55,748 bases of DNA. Source: Verrucomicrobiaceae bacterium (GTDB lineage: Bacteria > Verrucomicrobiota > Verrucomicrobiia > Chthoniobacterales > Chthoniobacteraceae). Shown one piece after another: positions 26,109 to 34,754 of this stretch. Position 1 is the stretch's first letter. The number at the start of each line of letters is the position of its first letter. The notes below the pieces were generated by a model. That model was not told the DNA's origin and ran no database searches. It worked only from the letters and a program-made list of their open reading frames with translations. Position numbers and translations under genes: made by a program. The stretch spans positions 1 through 55,748 of the forward strand of contig SXWH01000101.1 in assembly GCA_005791535.1 (NCBI GenBank). Direction: 5' to 3'.

Positions 26109-26317
26109 ACGTCGCAGGTTCCGCAGCCAATTTGAACGAAGCCGTAAAGGAACTGCTCGCCGCATGGGACGCGACACGTGCTTACTGGCGCGATGCGAAG
26201 GCTGTGGAGTTCGGCGAAAAGTATATCGACAGCCTGCCATCGGATATCGCGAAGGCTCTCGCGGCGATGGGCGACATCGACAAGATTCTGAAGAAAATCC
26301 GGACCACCTGTGAATGA
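26105..26317 (+). CDS. WXG100-like (WxD) helical hairpin protein 2
   Basis: This 70-residue protein starts at an ATG that overlaps the previous stop (ATGA) and ends 8 bp inside the next gene, so it is translationally coupled on both sides. It is a helix-turn-helix with Trp28-Arg-Asp30 at the turn and Phe36 eight residues on, the same spacing as in the first WxD protein. The stretch YWRDAKAVEFGEKYI aligns with TWQDQEQIKFAEEFV of that protein. A C-terminal helix follows (AMGDIDKILKKI). No export signal is present. It may pair with WxD protein 1 as a heterodimer, as EsxA and EsxB do; this is inference. Confidence 0.75.
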   Translation: MNVAGSAANLNEAVKELLAAWDATRAYWRDAKAVEFGEKYIDSLPSDIAKALAAMGDIDKILKKIRTTCE

Positions 26318-29300
26318 TTCCATCGACCTTCGTGTAAGCCACAGCATTGAACTTCTCGGAGCGTTCAAGCGAACGGTCGCCGACTTTACCAAGCGCGAGG
26401 AGGCGATCCTGCGCGATGCGCGCAACCGCGGATACCAGCTCAACCGGAAGCATCACGAAGCTTCGGCTGCGCTGGAAAAATCCATCGCCACGGAAATCGC
26501 GGCCGTGGAGAACGACTTCGCCACGGAAGCCGGTCGCATCCGTGCAATTTACGAGCACCGCCGCGCGTGGATCGACCGCTCGTATGCCGCGCTGACGAAG
26601 TCGCTGCCGGCCCGCGCCAAGGCGGCGCGCGGCGCGATCGTGGGGCGGCTGCAAATGGAAAAACTGGCGGCGGAGAAACGCATGGCCGCCGCGCTCCAAC
26701 AGGCGGATTCCGATTTCGCGGAGTTTGCCGCGCGGCTTGAGGAACAGCGCGGATTTTTGACAGGACTGCGGCGCCGGGCCGCGCAGTCTTTCGCAGGATA
26801 CGGGGCGTTCGGGAAACTGCTCGCGACCTCAGGAAAGCCCGGGGAGACCGAGCGCAAAAGCCATCCCGTGATGCTCGCCGAAATGACGCAGCACATCGCC
26901 GCGGCAAACGATGCGATTCGCGAATTCCGGAACCTTCCCCTGCCGAAATTCTTCGCCGCGCTTCCGCCCGCGCTGATTATTCCGTTTATCGCATTCGGTG
27001 CAGCCGCTGCGGCGTATTTGCTGCGACCGGGCGGGACCGTGCCGGCAATCATCGGCGGCGTCGTTTTGCTCGCCGCAGTTTTCGCAATCCACGCATCGGG
27101 CGGAAAAAAGGCGGCCCCCATCGCGAGAACCATCGCGGATTCGCTTCGCAACGCCGCACTTTCACACGATGCCGCCGCGGCGGCAGCCACGGAGTTTCAC
27201 GCATCCGAGCGAAAGCGCGCCGAGGACGAGCTGGAGACGGCGAAGGCGAACATCGAATCGCGCTGGGGCAATGCGGGAGACATCCAGACTGATTTTGAAA
27301 AGAAGGGCGCGGCAAAGCTCGAAGCGCAGGCACCGCGTGCGCTTGAAAAGAACAAGGCCCTGATGAAGCCGCGGTTTGAAGCCGTCGAAGCCGTGCGGGA
27401 TTCGAAGCTCGCCACGATTAACACAGCCGCCGAGGCAAAGCGCGCCGAACTCAAGGCCGTCCAAGCCACGGAACTCGAAGCTTCGCAAACCCGCGACGCC
27501 TCGGAATGGCAGGCGTTTGAGCAATCGTGGAAGAAGGCTATCGAGCCGCTCTACCGCGAGGTGGATGCGCTTTCATCGGTCACTTCGCAGCGATTCCCCG
27601 CATGGAACGCGCCTTACGTCGATGGCTGGCAGCCATCACCCGAATTCACTCCCTTTGCGAAGTTCGGCAGGCTGGAAACGGATTTGAAAGCGCTCGCAGG
27701 CGGCCTGCCGGTGCAGCTTCCCCTGCCCGGTCCGGCGCAACTCCTCCTCCCCGCATGCCTCACTTTTCCTGCGCAGGGTTCGCTGCTTTTTGAATCGAAG
27801 GAAAGCGGCGGTGCCGCGCTCATGGGCGCGCTGAACAACACGATTCTCCGGCTGCTCGCGACGCTGCCGCCCGGCAAGATTGCGTGCACCATTCTCGATC
27901 CTGTCGGGCTCGGCCAGAATTTCGCCGGTCTCATGCACATCGCCGACCACGAGGAATCGGTAATCAACCGCCGCATCTGGACGCAGCCGGATCAAATCGA
28001 GGACCGGCTCACCGAGATCAACGAACACATCGAGAAGGTCATTCAAATGTATCTCCGCGACGAGTTCGCGACCATCAGCGAGTATAATGCGCACGCCGGC
28101 GTCGTGGCGGAAAAGTATCAGTTCCTCGTCGTCGCGGATTTCCCGGCGGGCTTCAGCGAATCGTCCGTGAAGCGCCTGCAAAGCATCGCGGCAAGCGGGC
28201 CGCGCTGCGGCGTGTTCACGCTGATTCATTGGGACCAGCGCCAGCCGAATCCGGACGGACTCGTCCCCGACGACCTCCGCAAATCGGCGATTGTGATCCG
28301 CGGCGGCCAGGCGGGATTCGCCATCGAGGGCCAGCCGCAACCTGGCGTCGTCCTCGCGCTGGACGTTCCGCCGGACCCGGAATTATCCGCACAGCTCGTA
28401 AACAAAATCGGCAAGGCGAGCGTGGATTCGAATCGCGTCGAAGTCCCTTTCACCCAAATCGCGCCGCAATCGGCGGACTACTGGAAGGGCGACACCACCT
28501 TGGAACTCCGCGTGGCCATCGGTCGCACCGGTGCAACGAAGCTTCAGTATCTCGCAATCGGAAAGGGCACGCGCCAGCACGCACTCTTTGCGGGCAAGAC
28601 CGGCTCGGGAAAATCGACACTCTTTCACGTCATCATCACCAACCTCGCGCTCACGTGCAGCCCGGAGCAGGTCGAGTTCTACCTTATCGACTTCAAAAAA
28701 GGCGTGGAGTTTAAATGCTACGCAACGCGCCGCCTGCCCCACGCACGCGTTATCGCGATTGAGAGCGACCGCGAGTTCGGACTCAGCGTGCTTCAGCGCG
28801 TCGACGAGGAACTCAAGCGCCGCGGCGACATGTTCCGCAAACTTGGCGTGCAGGACATCGCCGGATACAAGCGCGCTGGCGGCACCGAGCCGGTCCCGCG
28901 CTCGCTGCTGCTGATCGACGAGTTCCAGGAATTCTTCACCGAGGACGACGAAGTGGCACAACAGGCCTCGCTGCTCTTCGATCGCATCGTGCGTCAGGGC
29001 CGCGCGTTTGGCATCCACGTCCTGCTCGGCTCGCAGACGCTCGGCGGCGCATTCACGCTCGCCCGGGCAACGATGGGCCAGATGGTCATTCGCGTCGCGC
29101 TCCAGTGCAACGAAGCCGACGCATATCTCATCATGGACGACAGCAACCCCGCGCCGCGTTTGCTCTCGCGTCCCGGCGAGGGCATCTACAACGACGCCGC
29201 CGGCGCGATTGAAGGGAACAGCCCGTTCCAGGTCGTGTGGCTGCCGGACGATGAACGCGACGGATGGCTCGATAAAGTCACGGCTCTCGCGCCTCGCGAT

Positions 29301-30146
29301 TACGATGGCCCCATCGTCTTCGAGGGCAATGCCCCGGCCGACATCCGCGAGAACCATGAAATCGCCCGCCTGCTCGCCGCGCGTCCCGTATCGCCGACTG
29401 CCGCTGCGCGCATCTGGCTCGGCGCGCCGAATTCGATCAAAGGCCCGACCGAGGCTGTATTCCAAAAGCAGAGCGGCAACCACCTCCTCATCGTCGGCCA
29501 GCGCGAGGAAACCGCCACCACCCTGGTCGGCCTCGCCGCCGTCGCCCTCGCGGCTCAATTCCCCGCCGATGCCGTGAAAATCGTGCTTCTCCACGCATCG
29601 CCGGAGGACAGCGTGGAGTCGAAATTCTTCGCAGCCATCGCCGCGAAAACCCCGGGCCTCATCACCGGCGACCCGCATTCGCTTGCAGGGATCATGTCGG
29701 ACATCGCGGCCGATCTGAAGTCGCGCGCAGCCGGCGATTCGCCAGCGGATGCACCCCGCATTTTCCTCCTCGTCCACGGCATGCAGAAATTCAAAAAACT
29801 CCGCGGCGAGGACGACTTCAGCTTCTCCACCGACGACAGCGAAAGCCCCGCGAAGCAGCTCACCAGCATCATCACCGAAGGCCCGCCGCTCGGCATTCAC
29901 CTCATCGCCACGATGGACACCTTCAACAACGTGAACCGCTTCCTCAACCGGAAGATACTCACCGAGATCGAGATGCGCGTCGTCTTCCAGATGAGCGCGA
30001 GCGACTCCGCGAGCCTCATCGATTCACCCAAAGCGAGCACTCTCGGCCTTCACCGCGCGCTGCTCCACAACGAACAGGCCGGCACCCTCGAGACCTTCCG
30101 CCCTTACGCGGCTCCCGATGCCGGGTGGCTTGATTCCCTTGGCTAA
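26310..30146 (+). CDS. Membrane-anchored FtsK/SpoIIIE ATPase, EccC/EssC-like
   Basis: The 1278-residue product starts at GTG 26310. Residues 20-210 are charged coiled-coil. Two membrane segments lie at about 212-237 and 244-262, and a second coiled-coil at 290-410. Three ATPase-like modules follow. Module 1 (about 480-700) lacks a Walker A. Module 2 (about 740-985) is intact, with GKTGSGKST at 762-770 and LLLIDEFQEF at about 866-875. Module 3 (about 1040-1278) has a degenerate P-loop, IVGQREETATT. Three tandem modules behind a membrane pair is the layout of EccC/EssC, the type VII secretion motor, but here coiled-coil replaces FHA domains and module 2, not 1, looks best conserved. The WxD genes upstream support a secretion role; DNA translocation is the alternative. 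Confidence 0.88.
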   Translation: MNDSIDLRVSHSIELLGAFKRTVADFTKREEAILRDARNRGYQLNRKHHEASAALEKSIATEIAAVENDFATEAGRIRAIYEHRRAWIDRSYAALTKSLPARAKAARGAIVGRLQMEKLAAEKRMAAALQQADSDFAEFAARLEEQRGFLTGLRRRAAQSFAGYGAFGKLLATSGKPGETERKSHPVMLAEMTQHIAAANDAIREFRNLPLPKFFAALPPALIIPFIAFGAAAAAYLLRPGGTVPAIIGGVVLLAAVFAIHASGGKKAAPIARTIADSLRNAALSHDAAAAAATEFHASERKRAEDELETAKANIESRWGNAGDIQTDFEKKGAAKLEAQAPRALEKNKALMKPRFEAVEAVRDSKLATINTAAEAKRAELKAVQATELEASQTRDASEWQAFEQSWKKAIEPLYREVDALSSVTSQRFPAWNAPYVDGWQPSPEFTPFAKFGRLETDLKALAGGLPVQLPLPGPAQLLLPACLTFPAQGSLLFESKESGGAALMGALNNTILRLLATLPPGKIACTILDPVGLGQNFAGLMHIADHEESVINRRIWTQPDQIEDRLTEINEHIEKVIQMYLRDEFATISEYNAHAGVVAEKYQFLVVADFPAGFSESSVKRLQSIAASGPRCGVFTLIHWDQRQPNPDGLVPDDLRKSAIVIRGGQAGFAIEGQPQPGVVLALDVPPDPELSAQLVNKIGKASVDSNRVEVPFTQIAPQSADYWKGDTTLELRVAIGRTGATKLQYLAIGKGTRQHALFAGKTGSGKSTLFHVIITNLALTCSPEQVEFYLIDFKKGVEFKCYATRRLPHARVIAIESDREFGLSVLQRVDEELKRRGDMFRKLGVQDIAGYKRAGGTEPVPRSLLLIDEFQEFFTEDDEVAQQASLLFDRIVRQGRAFGIHVLLGSQTLGGAFTLARATMGQMVIRVALQCNEADAYLIMDDSNPAPRLLSRPGEGIYNDAAGAIEGNSPFQVVWLPDDERDGWLDKVTALAPRDYDGPIVFEGNAPADIRENHEIARLLAARPVSPTAAARIWLGAPNSIKGPTEAVFQKQSGNHLLIVGQREETATTLVGLAAVALAAQFPADAVKIVLLHASPEDSVESKFFAAIAAKTPGLITGDPHSLAGIMSDIAADLKSRAAGDSPADAPRIFLLVHGMQKFKKLRGEDDFSFSTDDSESPAKQLTSIITEGPPLGIHLIATMDTFNNVNRFLNRKILTEIEMRVVFQMSASDSASLIDSPKASTLGLHRALLHNEQAGTLETFRPYAAPDAGWLDSLG

Positions 30147-30455
30147 ATGGGACGCATCCTGTTCATCATGGCCGTCCCCTTCATCGTCGCGTGGTGCGTC
30201 TCCATGTGGTGGCAAATGCGCCGCGCCCGCAGCGCACGCGAACGCAGCCTGCTCTCCCGCGCCTCGCTCGGCGCGACCATCGCCATGATCCTCGCCGTCG
30301 TCGCGCTGGCGATGCTCCCGCTCCGCGGGCAGGCCGTGGCGCTGCCTATCGCCATCATCGCCGGGCTGATCTACTACAAGAGCGTGAAAGCCGCACGCGC
30401 ACGCATCCGCGCGGAGGAAAGCGACCCCGTCTCCCGAGCCCGGAAGATCAACTGA
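30147..30455 (+). CDS. Small multi-spanning membrane protein of the WxD/FtsK operon
   Basis: The 102-residue product begins immediately after the stop of the ATPase gene (TAAATG). It has an N-terminal hydrophobic segment (ILFIMAVPFIVAWCVSMWW), a basic loop (MRRARSARERS), and two more hydrophobic segments (TIAMILAVVALAML and VALPIAIIAGLIYY), then a charged tail. That gives about three membrane spans. No family was recognised. Abutment with the ATPase suggests it is a membrane partner of that motor. Confidence 0.75.
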   Translation: MGRILFIMAVPFIVAWCVSMWWQMRRARSARERSLLSRASLGATIAMILAVVALAMLPLRGQAVALPIAIIAGLIYYKSVKAARARIRAEESDPVSRARKIN

Positions 30456-30516
30456 CGCGGAGCCGGAGCATTCGCGCATTGAATCCCGCGGCGAACCGGG
30501 TGATACTTAATCACGT

Positions 30517-30536
30517 AAAAAATCGCCGATTTTTTT
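30517..30536. terminator. Possible AT-rich hairpin after the WxD/FtsK operon
   Basis: An eight-base inverted repeat (AAAAAATC and GATTTTTT around GCC) lies 61 bp after the last gene of the operon and 44 bp before the DUF6600 gene. It ends in a T run on the plus strand, as a terminator would, but the stem is AT-rich and weak. It could instead be a protein-binding palindrome in the promoter of the next gene. Confidence 0.3.
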
Positions 30537-30579
30537 GAATACCCGTTCTCAAGGCCGCGTCTCATTTTCCACATCGCAC

Positions 30580-32523
30580 ATGAAAATCCACGCTCTCATT
30601 TTAGCCTGCGCCACATCTCTTCTCGCGTCGCCCGCAATGGCTGAAACGCGAATCAGCTTCGATTTCTTCTACGACTCCCTTTCGCCCTACGGTGACTGGT
30701 GCGACACCGACCGCTACGGCCGGGTCTGGCAGCCACACGGTGTGGACCGCGACTGGAGCCCGTATTCCGACGGTTACTGGAGCTACACGGATGCCGGATG
30801 GACTTGGGTCAGCTACGAGGATTTCGGCGGAATCACCTACCACTACGGCCGTTGGATTCAGCTTGATGAAGTCGGCTGGTGCTGGGTGCCCGGCTATGAA
30901 TGGGGGCCAGCCTGGGTTTCTTGGCGTCGCAGCGATGATTACGTCGGCTGGGCACCGCTGCCGCCGGAAGCTCGTTGGGAGGTTCGCGTCGGGTTTTCTT
31001 CGTGGGTGGACACGCATTACGACATCGGCCCCGGCTACTACTCGTTCTGCCGGGTCCGCGATTTCGGCGCGCCCGTGATTCGTCACGTCATCGTCCCTCG
31101 CACACGCAACGTGACGATTATCAACGTGACGACGAACATCACGAACATCACCTACAACCGGGATAACGGCTACATTTTCAACGGCGGGCTCGACTACGAT
31201 TACATCGCCCCGCGCTGCGCGCACTCGCTGCCTGCTTTGAAGCTCGTGCAAAACACGACCAACAATATCTTCATCAACAATAATAAGGGGAACGTTTTCG
31301 TGAATACCCAGCGCGGCAACGCGCTGTATGTCGCCGCGCCGCCGGTCGCCGATAGTAACTACAACGTTCTTACGCGTAACGCACCTCCCGCCCGGGTTTA
31401 CAAGGCGCCGTCCGTCTCTCGCGGATGGGCCGGGCTCGACAAGGACGGCGTGCGCGAGAAACTGCTCGTGAAAATGCGCGACGAAGTGAAAGGCGCAACG
31501 CCGGAGACTGCGCCGGCCCGCGCATTCCGGCCCGAGGCTATCGCCGTCGTACCGAAGAAAGCAGACCCGACCGCCCCGAGACCATCATTGCTGAAAGCGT
31601 CCGCGAATCGCGGAGATGCCCGCGATACAGACGGACCATCGATTTTGAAAAAGCCGATCGCCCGCCCGGAGCCGCCACGGATTGAGAAGGACGGGATTGC
31701 AGGGGAACCGCCACGGCCTTCAATTGCTCCCGATCCGCGTCCCGGCACTCCGAAGCAGCCGGTCAGCCGTCCGCAGGCATCCGTGAACGATCCCGATCAT
31801 GATGGAAAGCCGGGGATTCTGAAACGTCCAATCGTGCGTCCAGACTCAAACGAGAACGAGAAGGATACGCCAGTTCGGCCGGCACCTGCCCCGACTGTGC
31901 TCAAAAAGCCGCGGGACGAAGTACGCGAAACGCCCGAACGTCCTGTCGCAAAACCAAACGACGATGGTGACGCACGCCGGAAGATGGCAGAGCAGGCTGA
32001 GCGCGCCGCTCAGGAATCGCGTGCCCGCGACCTCGCGAAACAGCGCGAGAATGAGAATGAACGCCGGATGGTTGTCGAGAAGCAGCGCCGCGCCGCCGAG
32101 CAGCAGGATGCTCAACGCGCAGCAGAAGAGGCGGAGCGCCGCAAACAATCTGCCGCAATCGAACAACAACGGCGCGCCGCGGATGCCGAGAAGATGCAGC
32201 GAAAGCAAATTGAGTCGAAACGTGCCGCGGAGGAAAACACCCGCAGACAGCAGGCGGCTGCGGCAGTCGAAAAACAACGCCGTGCGGAACAGGACAACGT
32301 CCGTCGCGCGCAGGAGGAAAATGCCCGCCGCGCCGCGGCCGAATCCCAAAAGCGGATGCAGGCCGAGATATCACGCCGTGCGGCCGATGAGGCAAGGCAG
32401 CGTCAGGCCGAGGCATCCCGCAGGGCGCAGATTCCGCAGCGCCCATCGGGTGGATCATCGAGCCGTCCCCTCACCCCCGAGGAGCAGGCCGCAATTCAAA
32501 AGAAGAAGTCCTCGCGCCAGTAA
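30580..32523 (+). CDS. Exported DUF6600 protein with long charged C-terminal tail
   Basis: From the ATG at 30580 the product has 647 residues and a signal peptide ending AMA|ET. Residues 25-180 are the aromatic-rich DUF6600-type region, with Trp/Tyr/Gly repeats (GYWSYTDAGWTWVSYEDFGG, WVPGYEWGPAWVSW, GWAPLPPEA). A Thr/Asn-rich stretch (VTTNITNITYNRDNG) follows, then a Pro/Lys-rich linker with repeats of the kind ILKKPIARPE, and finally about 180 residues of highly charged Arg/Glu/Gln/Ala coiled-coil (QRRAAEQQDAQRAAEEAERR). It is probably an outer-envelope or secreted structural protein. It follows the WxD/FtsK operon by 124 bp, but a link is not shown. Confidence 0.8.
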   Translation: MKIHALILACATSLLASPAMAETRISFDFFYDSLSPYGDWCDTDRYGRVWQPHGVDRDWSPYSDGYWSYTDAGWTWVSYEDFGGITYHYGRWIQLDEVGWCWVPGYEWGPAWVSWRRSDDYVGWAPLPPEARWEVRVGFSSWVDTHYDIGPGYYSFCRVRDFGAPVIRHVIVPRTRNVTIINVTTNITNITYNRDNGYIFNGGLDYDYIAPRCAHSLPALKLVQNTTNNIFINNNKGNVFVNTQRGNALYVAAPPVADSNYNVLTRNAPPARVYKAPSVSRGWAGLDKDGVREKLLVKMRDEVKGATPETAPARAFRPEAIAVVPKKADPTAPRPSLLKASANRGDARDTDGPSILKKPIARPEPPRIEKDGIAGEPPRPSIAPDPRPGTPKQPVSRPQASVNDPDHDGKPGILKRPIVRPDSNENEKDTPVRPAPAPTVLKKPRDEVRETPERPVAKPNDDGDARRKMAEQAERAAQESRARDLAKQRENENERRMVVEKQRRAAEQQDAQRAAEEAERRKQSAAIEQQRRAADAEKMQRKQIESKRAAEENTRRQQAAAAVEKQRRAEQDNVRRAQEENARRAAAESQKRMQAEISRRAADEARQRQAEASRRAQIPQRPSGGSSSRPLTPEEQAAIQKKKSSRQ

Positions 32524-32570
32524 GGGCTTGGACTTTACGCCCGCGATGCGGCATTCGTGTGTGCGACCAC

Positions 32571-34724
32571 ATGGCTCGCCAATACACATTGCACCGCACC
32601 GCGCCCGCGGGACCGCGGATTGACTACGCTGCCGAATTGAACCCCCAGCAACTCGCGGCCGTAACGGCCCCTCCAGGGCCGGCGCTGATCATCGCCGGTG
32701 CGGGCTCAGGAAAAACGCGGACACTCACATATCGCGTCGCCTATTTGATCGAGAACGGAATCCTGCCGCGGCACATTCTGCTGCTCACGTTCACGAACAA
32801 AGCCGCGCGCGAGATGCTCGACAGGGTTTCGGGTCTGGTTCCACAGCCGCTCGATGGACTGTGGGGCGGCACTTTTCACAGCATCGGAAATCGCATTCTG
32901 CGCCGACACCCGGTCGAGGCCGGTTTTGCGCCGGGCTTCTCAATCCTCGACCGAGAGGATGCAGTGGATTTGATGGATGAGGTGGTTTTAAAACTCGACC
33001 TCGATCCGCATGAAAAACGGACCCCGAAGGGCGAAGTCTTCGCAGACGTGCTCAGCTATCAACTGAACACAGCCACGCCGCTGACCACGGTGCTCGAGGA
33101 AAAGTATCCGCACTTTCTCCAGTATCGCGAACAGTTCGCACTGGCGCGGAGCCGCTATGAGGCGAAGAAGAAGCAGGCCAACGCGCTGGATTTCGACGAC
33201 CTGCTGGAAAAGACGGTTTCGCTTTTTAAAAAGCATCCACGAATCGCCGAGCAGTATCAGCGGCAGTTCCAGTTTGTGCTCGTGGACGAATACCAGGACA
33301 CGAACCACCTCCAGAACGACTTCGTCGAGATCCTCGCTGAACGCCATCACAATGTGATGGTCGTAGGCGATGACGCGCAGAGCATCTACTCGTGGCGCGG
33401 AGCGGACTTCCGCAACATTCTTGATTTCCCGAAGCGGCACCAGAACGCACAGGTCCACAAGATCGAGACGAACTACCGCAGCGCACCCGAGATTCTTGCC
33501 GTCGCGAATGCCTCAATCGCGAAGAACGTGAATCAGTTTAAAAAGGAACTGCGCTCGACACGTCCCGCCACCGGGATGAGGCCTGCACTGGTTCCGCTGC
33601 CGGACAGCGGGCAGCAGGCGGAACTCGTCGCGCAGCGAATTCTCGAGCTCCACGAGGAGGGAATGCCGCTCGAGGAAATGGCCGTGCTCTATCGGGCTCA
33701 TTTTCATTCGATGGAATTGCAGATGGAGCTTACGAGCCGCGGCATTCCGTTCGAAATCACGAGCGGGCTCCGGTTCTTCGAGCAGGCGCATATCAAGGAC
33801 GTGAGCGCGTTCTTAAAATGGACGGTGAATCCACGTGACGAGGTCGCATTCAAGCGAATGGCCAAGCTTCTCCCCGGCATCGGCATGAAGTCCGCCGATG
33901 CGCTTTGGACAAAAGTCAGCGAGCGCATCCAGACGAGCGCCGCGGCACCAATCCTCGGGACCGAACCCACGCCCGTGTCCGCGCCGGAGATTGCTGCGGA
34001 TGATCCCGATTGGAACGTCGATGAACCCGCTTCCGCACTGGCTCCAGCGGATCGCCCGACGCGGGAACTCCCCGAGACCGTCGCGAATCCATGGCACGGA
34101 ATGCCCCCAATTAAAGACCTTCTCCTCGGGCTGAAGGTGCCGCCAAAGAGCGCAAAAGCGTGGGAACAACTCGCCTACACGCTCGATGAACTTGCGCCCG
34201 GCGGCAAACTGGCCCCGCCCGCAGAGATGATCAAATCGGTGCTCGAGGCCGTCTATGACGACTACATGCTGGCGAACTTTCCGAACTATGAGTCACGCCG
34301 CGAAGACCTCGGCACGCTGGCAAATTTCGCAAAGAAATACGACACGCCGCAGCCATTCCTCGACCAACTGGCGCTGATGACGGGCCTCGATAGCGACGCG
34401 ACGCAGAAGAAGGATGACCCGGAACGCGTAACACTCACCAGCGTGCATCAAGCCAAGGGGCTCGAATGGCGCGCCGTCTTCGTCATCTGGCTTGCCGACG
34501 GGAAATTCCCGACCGGTCGCTCGCTTGAGAATGACTCCGCCATTGAAGAAGAGCGCCGTCTTTTCTACGTCGCAGTGACTCGCGCAAAGGACGAACTGTA
34601 TCTCACGTATCCGTGTACGAGCTATACACTCGGCTACGGAGATCCTTTGCAACGCCCCTCACGCTTCCTCGCGGAAATCCCGCGTGCGCTGCTGGAAGAG
34701 TGGCAGGTCGGCGGGACTTTTTGA
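32571..34724 (+). CDS. UvrD/PcrA-type superfamily 1 DNA helicase
   Basis: The product has 717 residues from the ATG at 32571 (a GTG at 32559 is possible). It carries helicase motifs in order: the ELNPQQLAAV Q-motif, Walker A GAGSGKT at about 43-49, motif II VDEYQDTN near residue 238, GDDAQSIYSWRGA, TNYRSAPEIL, VTLTSVHQAKGLEW and the terminal VAVTRAKDELYL. It unwinds 3'-5' in nucleotide excision and mismatch repair or recombination control. An unusual Pro/Ala/Asp-rich insertion of about 60 residues (near 452-512) lies in the C-terminal half, and the C-terminal extension of classical PcrA is absent. uvrD or pcrA cannot be chosen from sequence alone. Confidence 0.93.
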   Translation: MARQYTLHRTAPAGPRIDYAAELNPQQLAAVTAPPGPALIIAGAGSGKTRTLTYRVAYLIENGILPRHILLLTFTNKAAREMLDRVSGLVPQPLDGLWGGTFHSIGNRILRRHPVEAGFAPGFSILDREDAVDLMDEVVLKLDLDPHEKRTPKGEVFADVLSYQLNTATPLTTVLEEKYPHFLQYREQFALARSRYEAKKKQANALDFDDLLEKTVSLFKKHPRIAEQYQRQFQFVLVDEYQDTNHLQNDFVEILAERHHNVMVVGDDAQSIYSWRGADFRNILDFPKRHQNAQVHKIETNYRSAPEILAVANASIAKNVNQFKKELRSTRPATGMRPALVPLPDSGQQAELVAQRILELHEEGMPLEEMAVLYRAHFHSMELQMELTSRGIPFEITSGLRFFEQAHIKDVSAFLKWTVNPRDEVAFKRMAKLLPGIGMKSADALWTKVSERIQTSAAAPILGTEPTPVSAPEIAADDPDWNVDEPASALAPADRPTRELPETVANPWHGMPPIKDLLLGLKVPPKSAKAWEQLAYTLDELAPGGKLAPPAEMIKSVLEAVYDDYMLANFPNYESRREDLGTLANFAKKYDTPQPFLDQLALMTGLDSDATQKKDDPERVTLTSVHQAKGLEWRAVFVIWLADGKFPTGRSLENDSAIEEERRLFYVAVTRAKDELYLTYPCTSYTLGYGDPLQRPSRFLAEIPRALLEEWQVGGTF

Positions 34725-34754
34725 TTCACGTTGCGACTGCGAAGATGTAGCCGG

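Noticed and set aside
28383..29900. Minus-strand open frame of 505 codons inside the FtsK/SpoIIIE gene
   Set aside because: It is antisense to intact ATPase motifs and its composition is typical of a shadow frame in GC-rich DNA.
25332..30455. Reading the FtsK-like gene as the housekeeping chromosome translocase
   Set aside because: It lacks the four-span N-terminus and the C-terminal gamma DNA-reading domain of FtsK and has three ATPase-like modules and WXG100-like neighbours.
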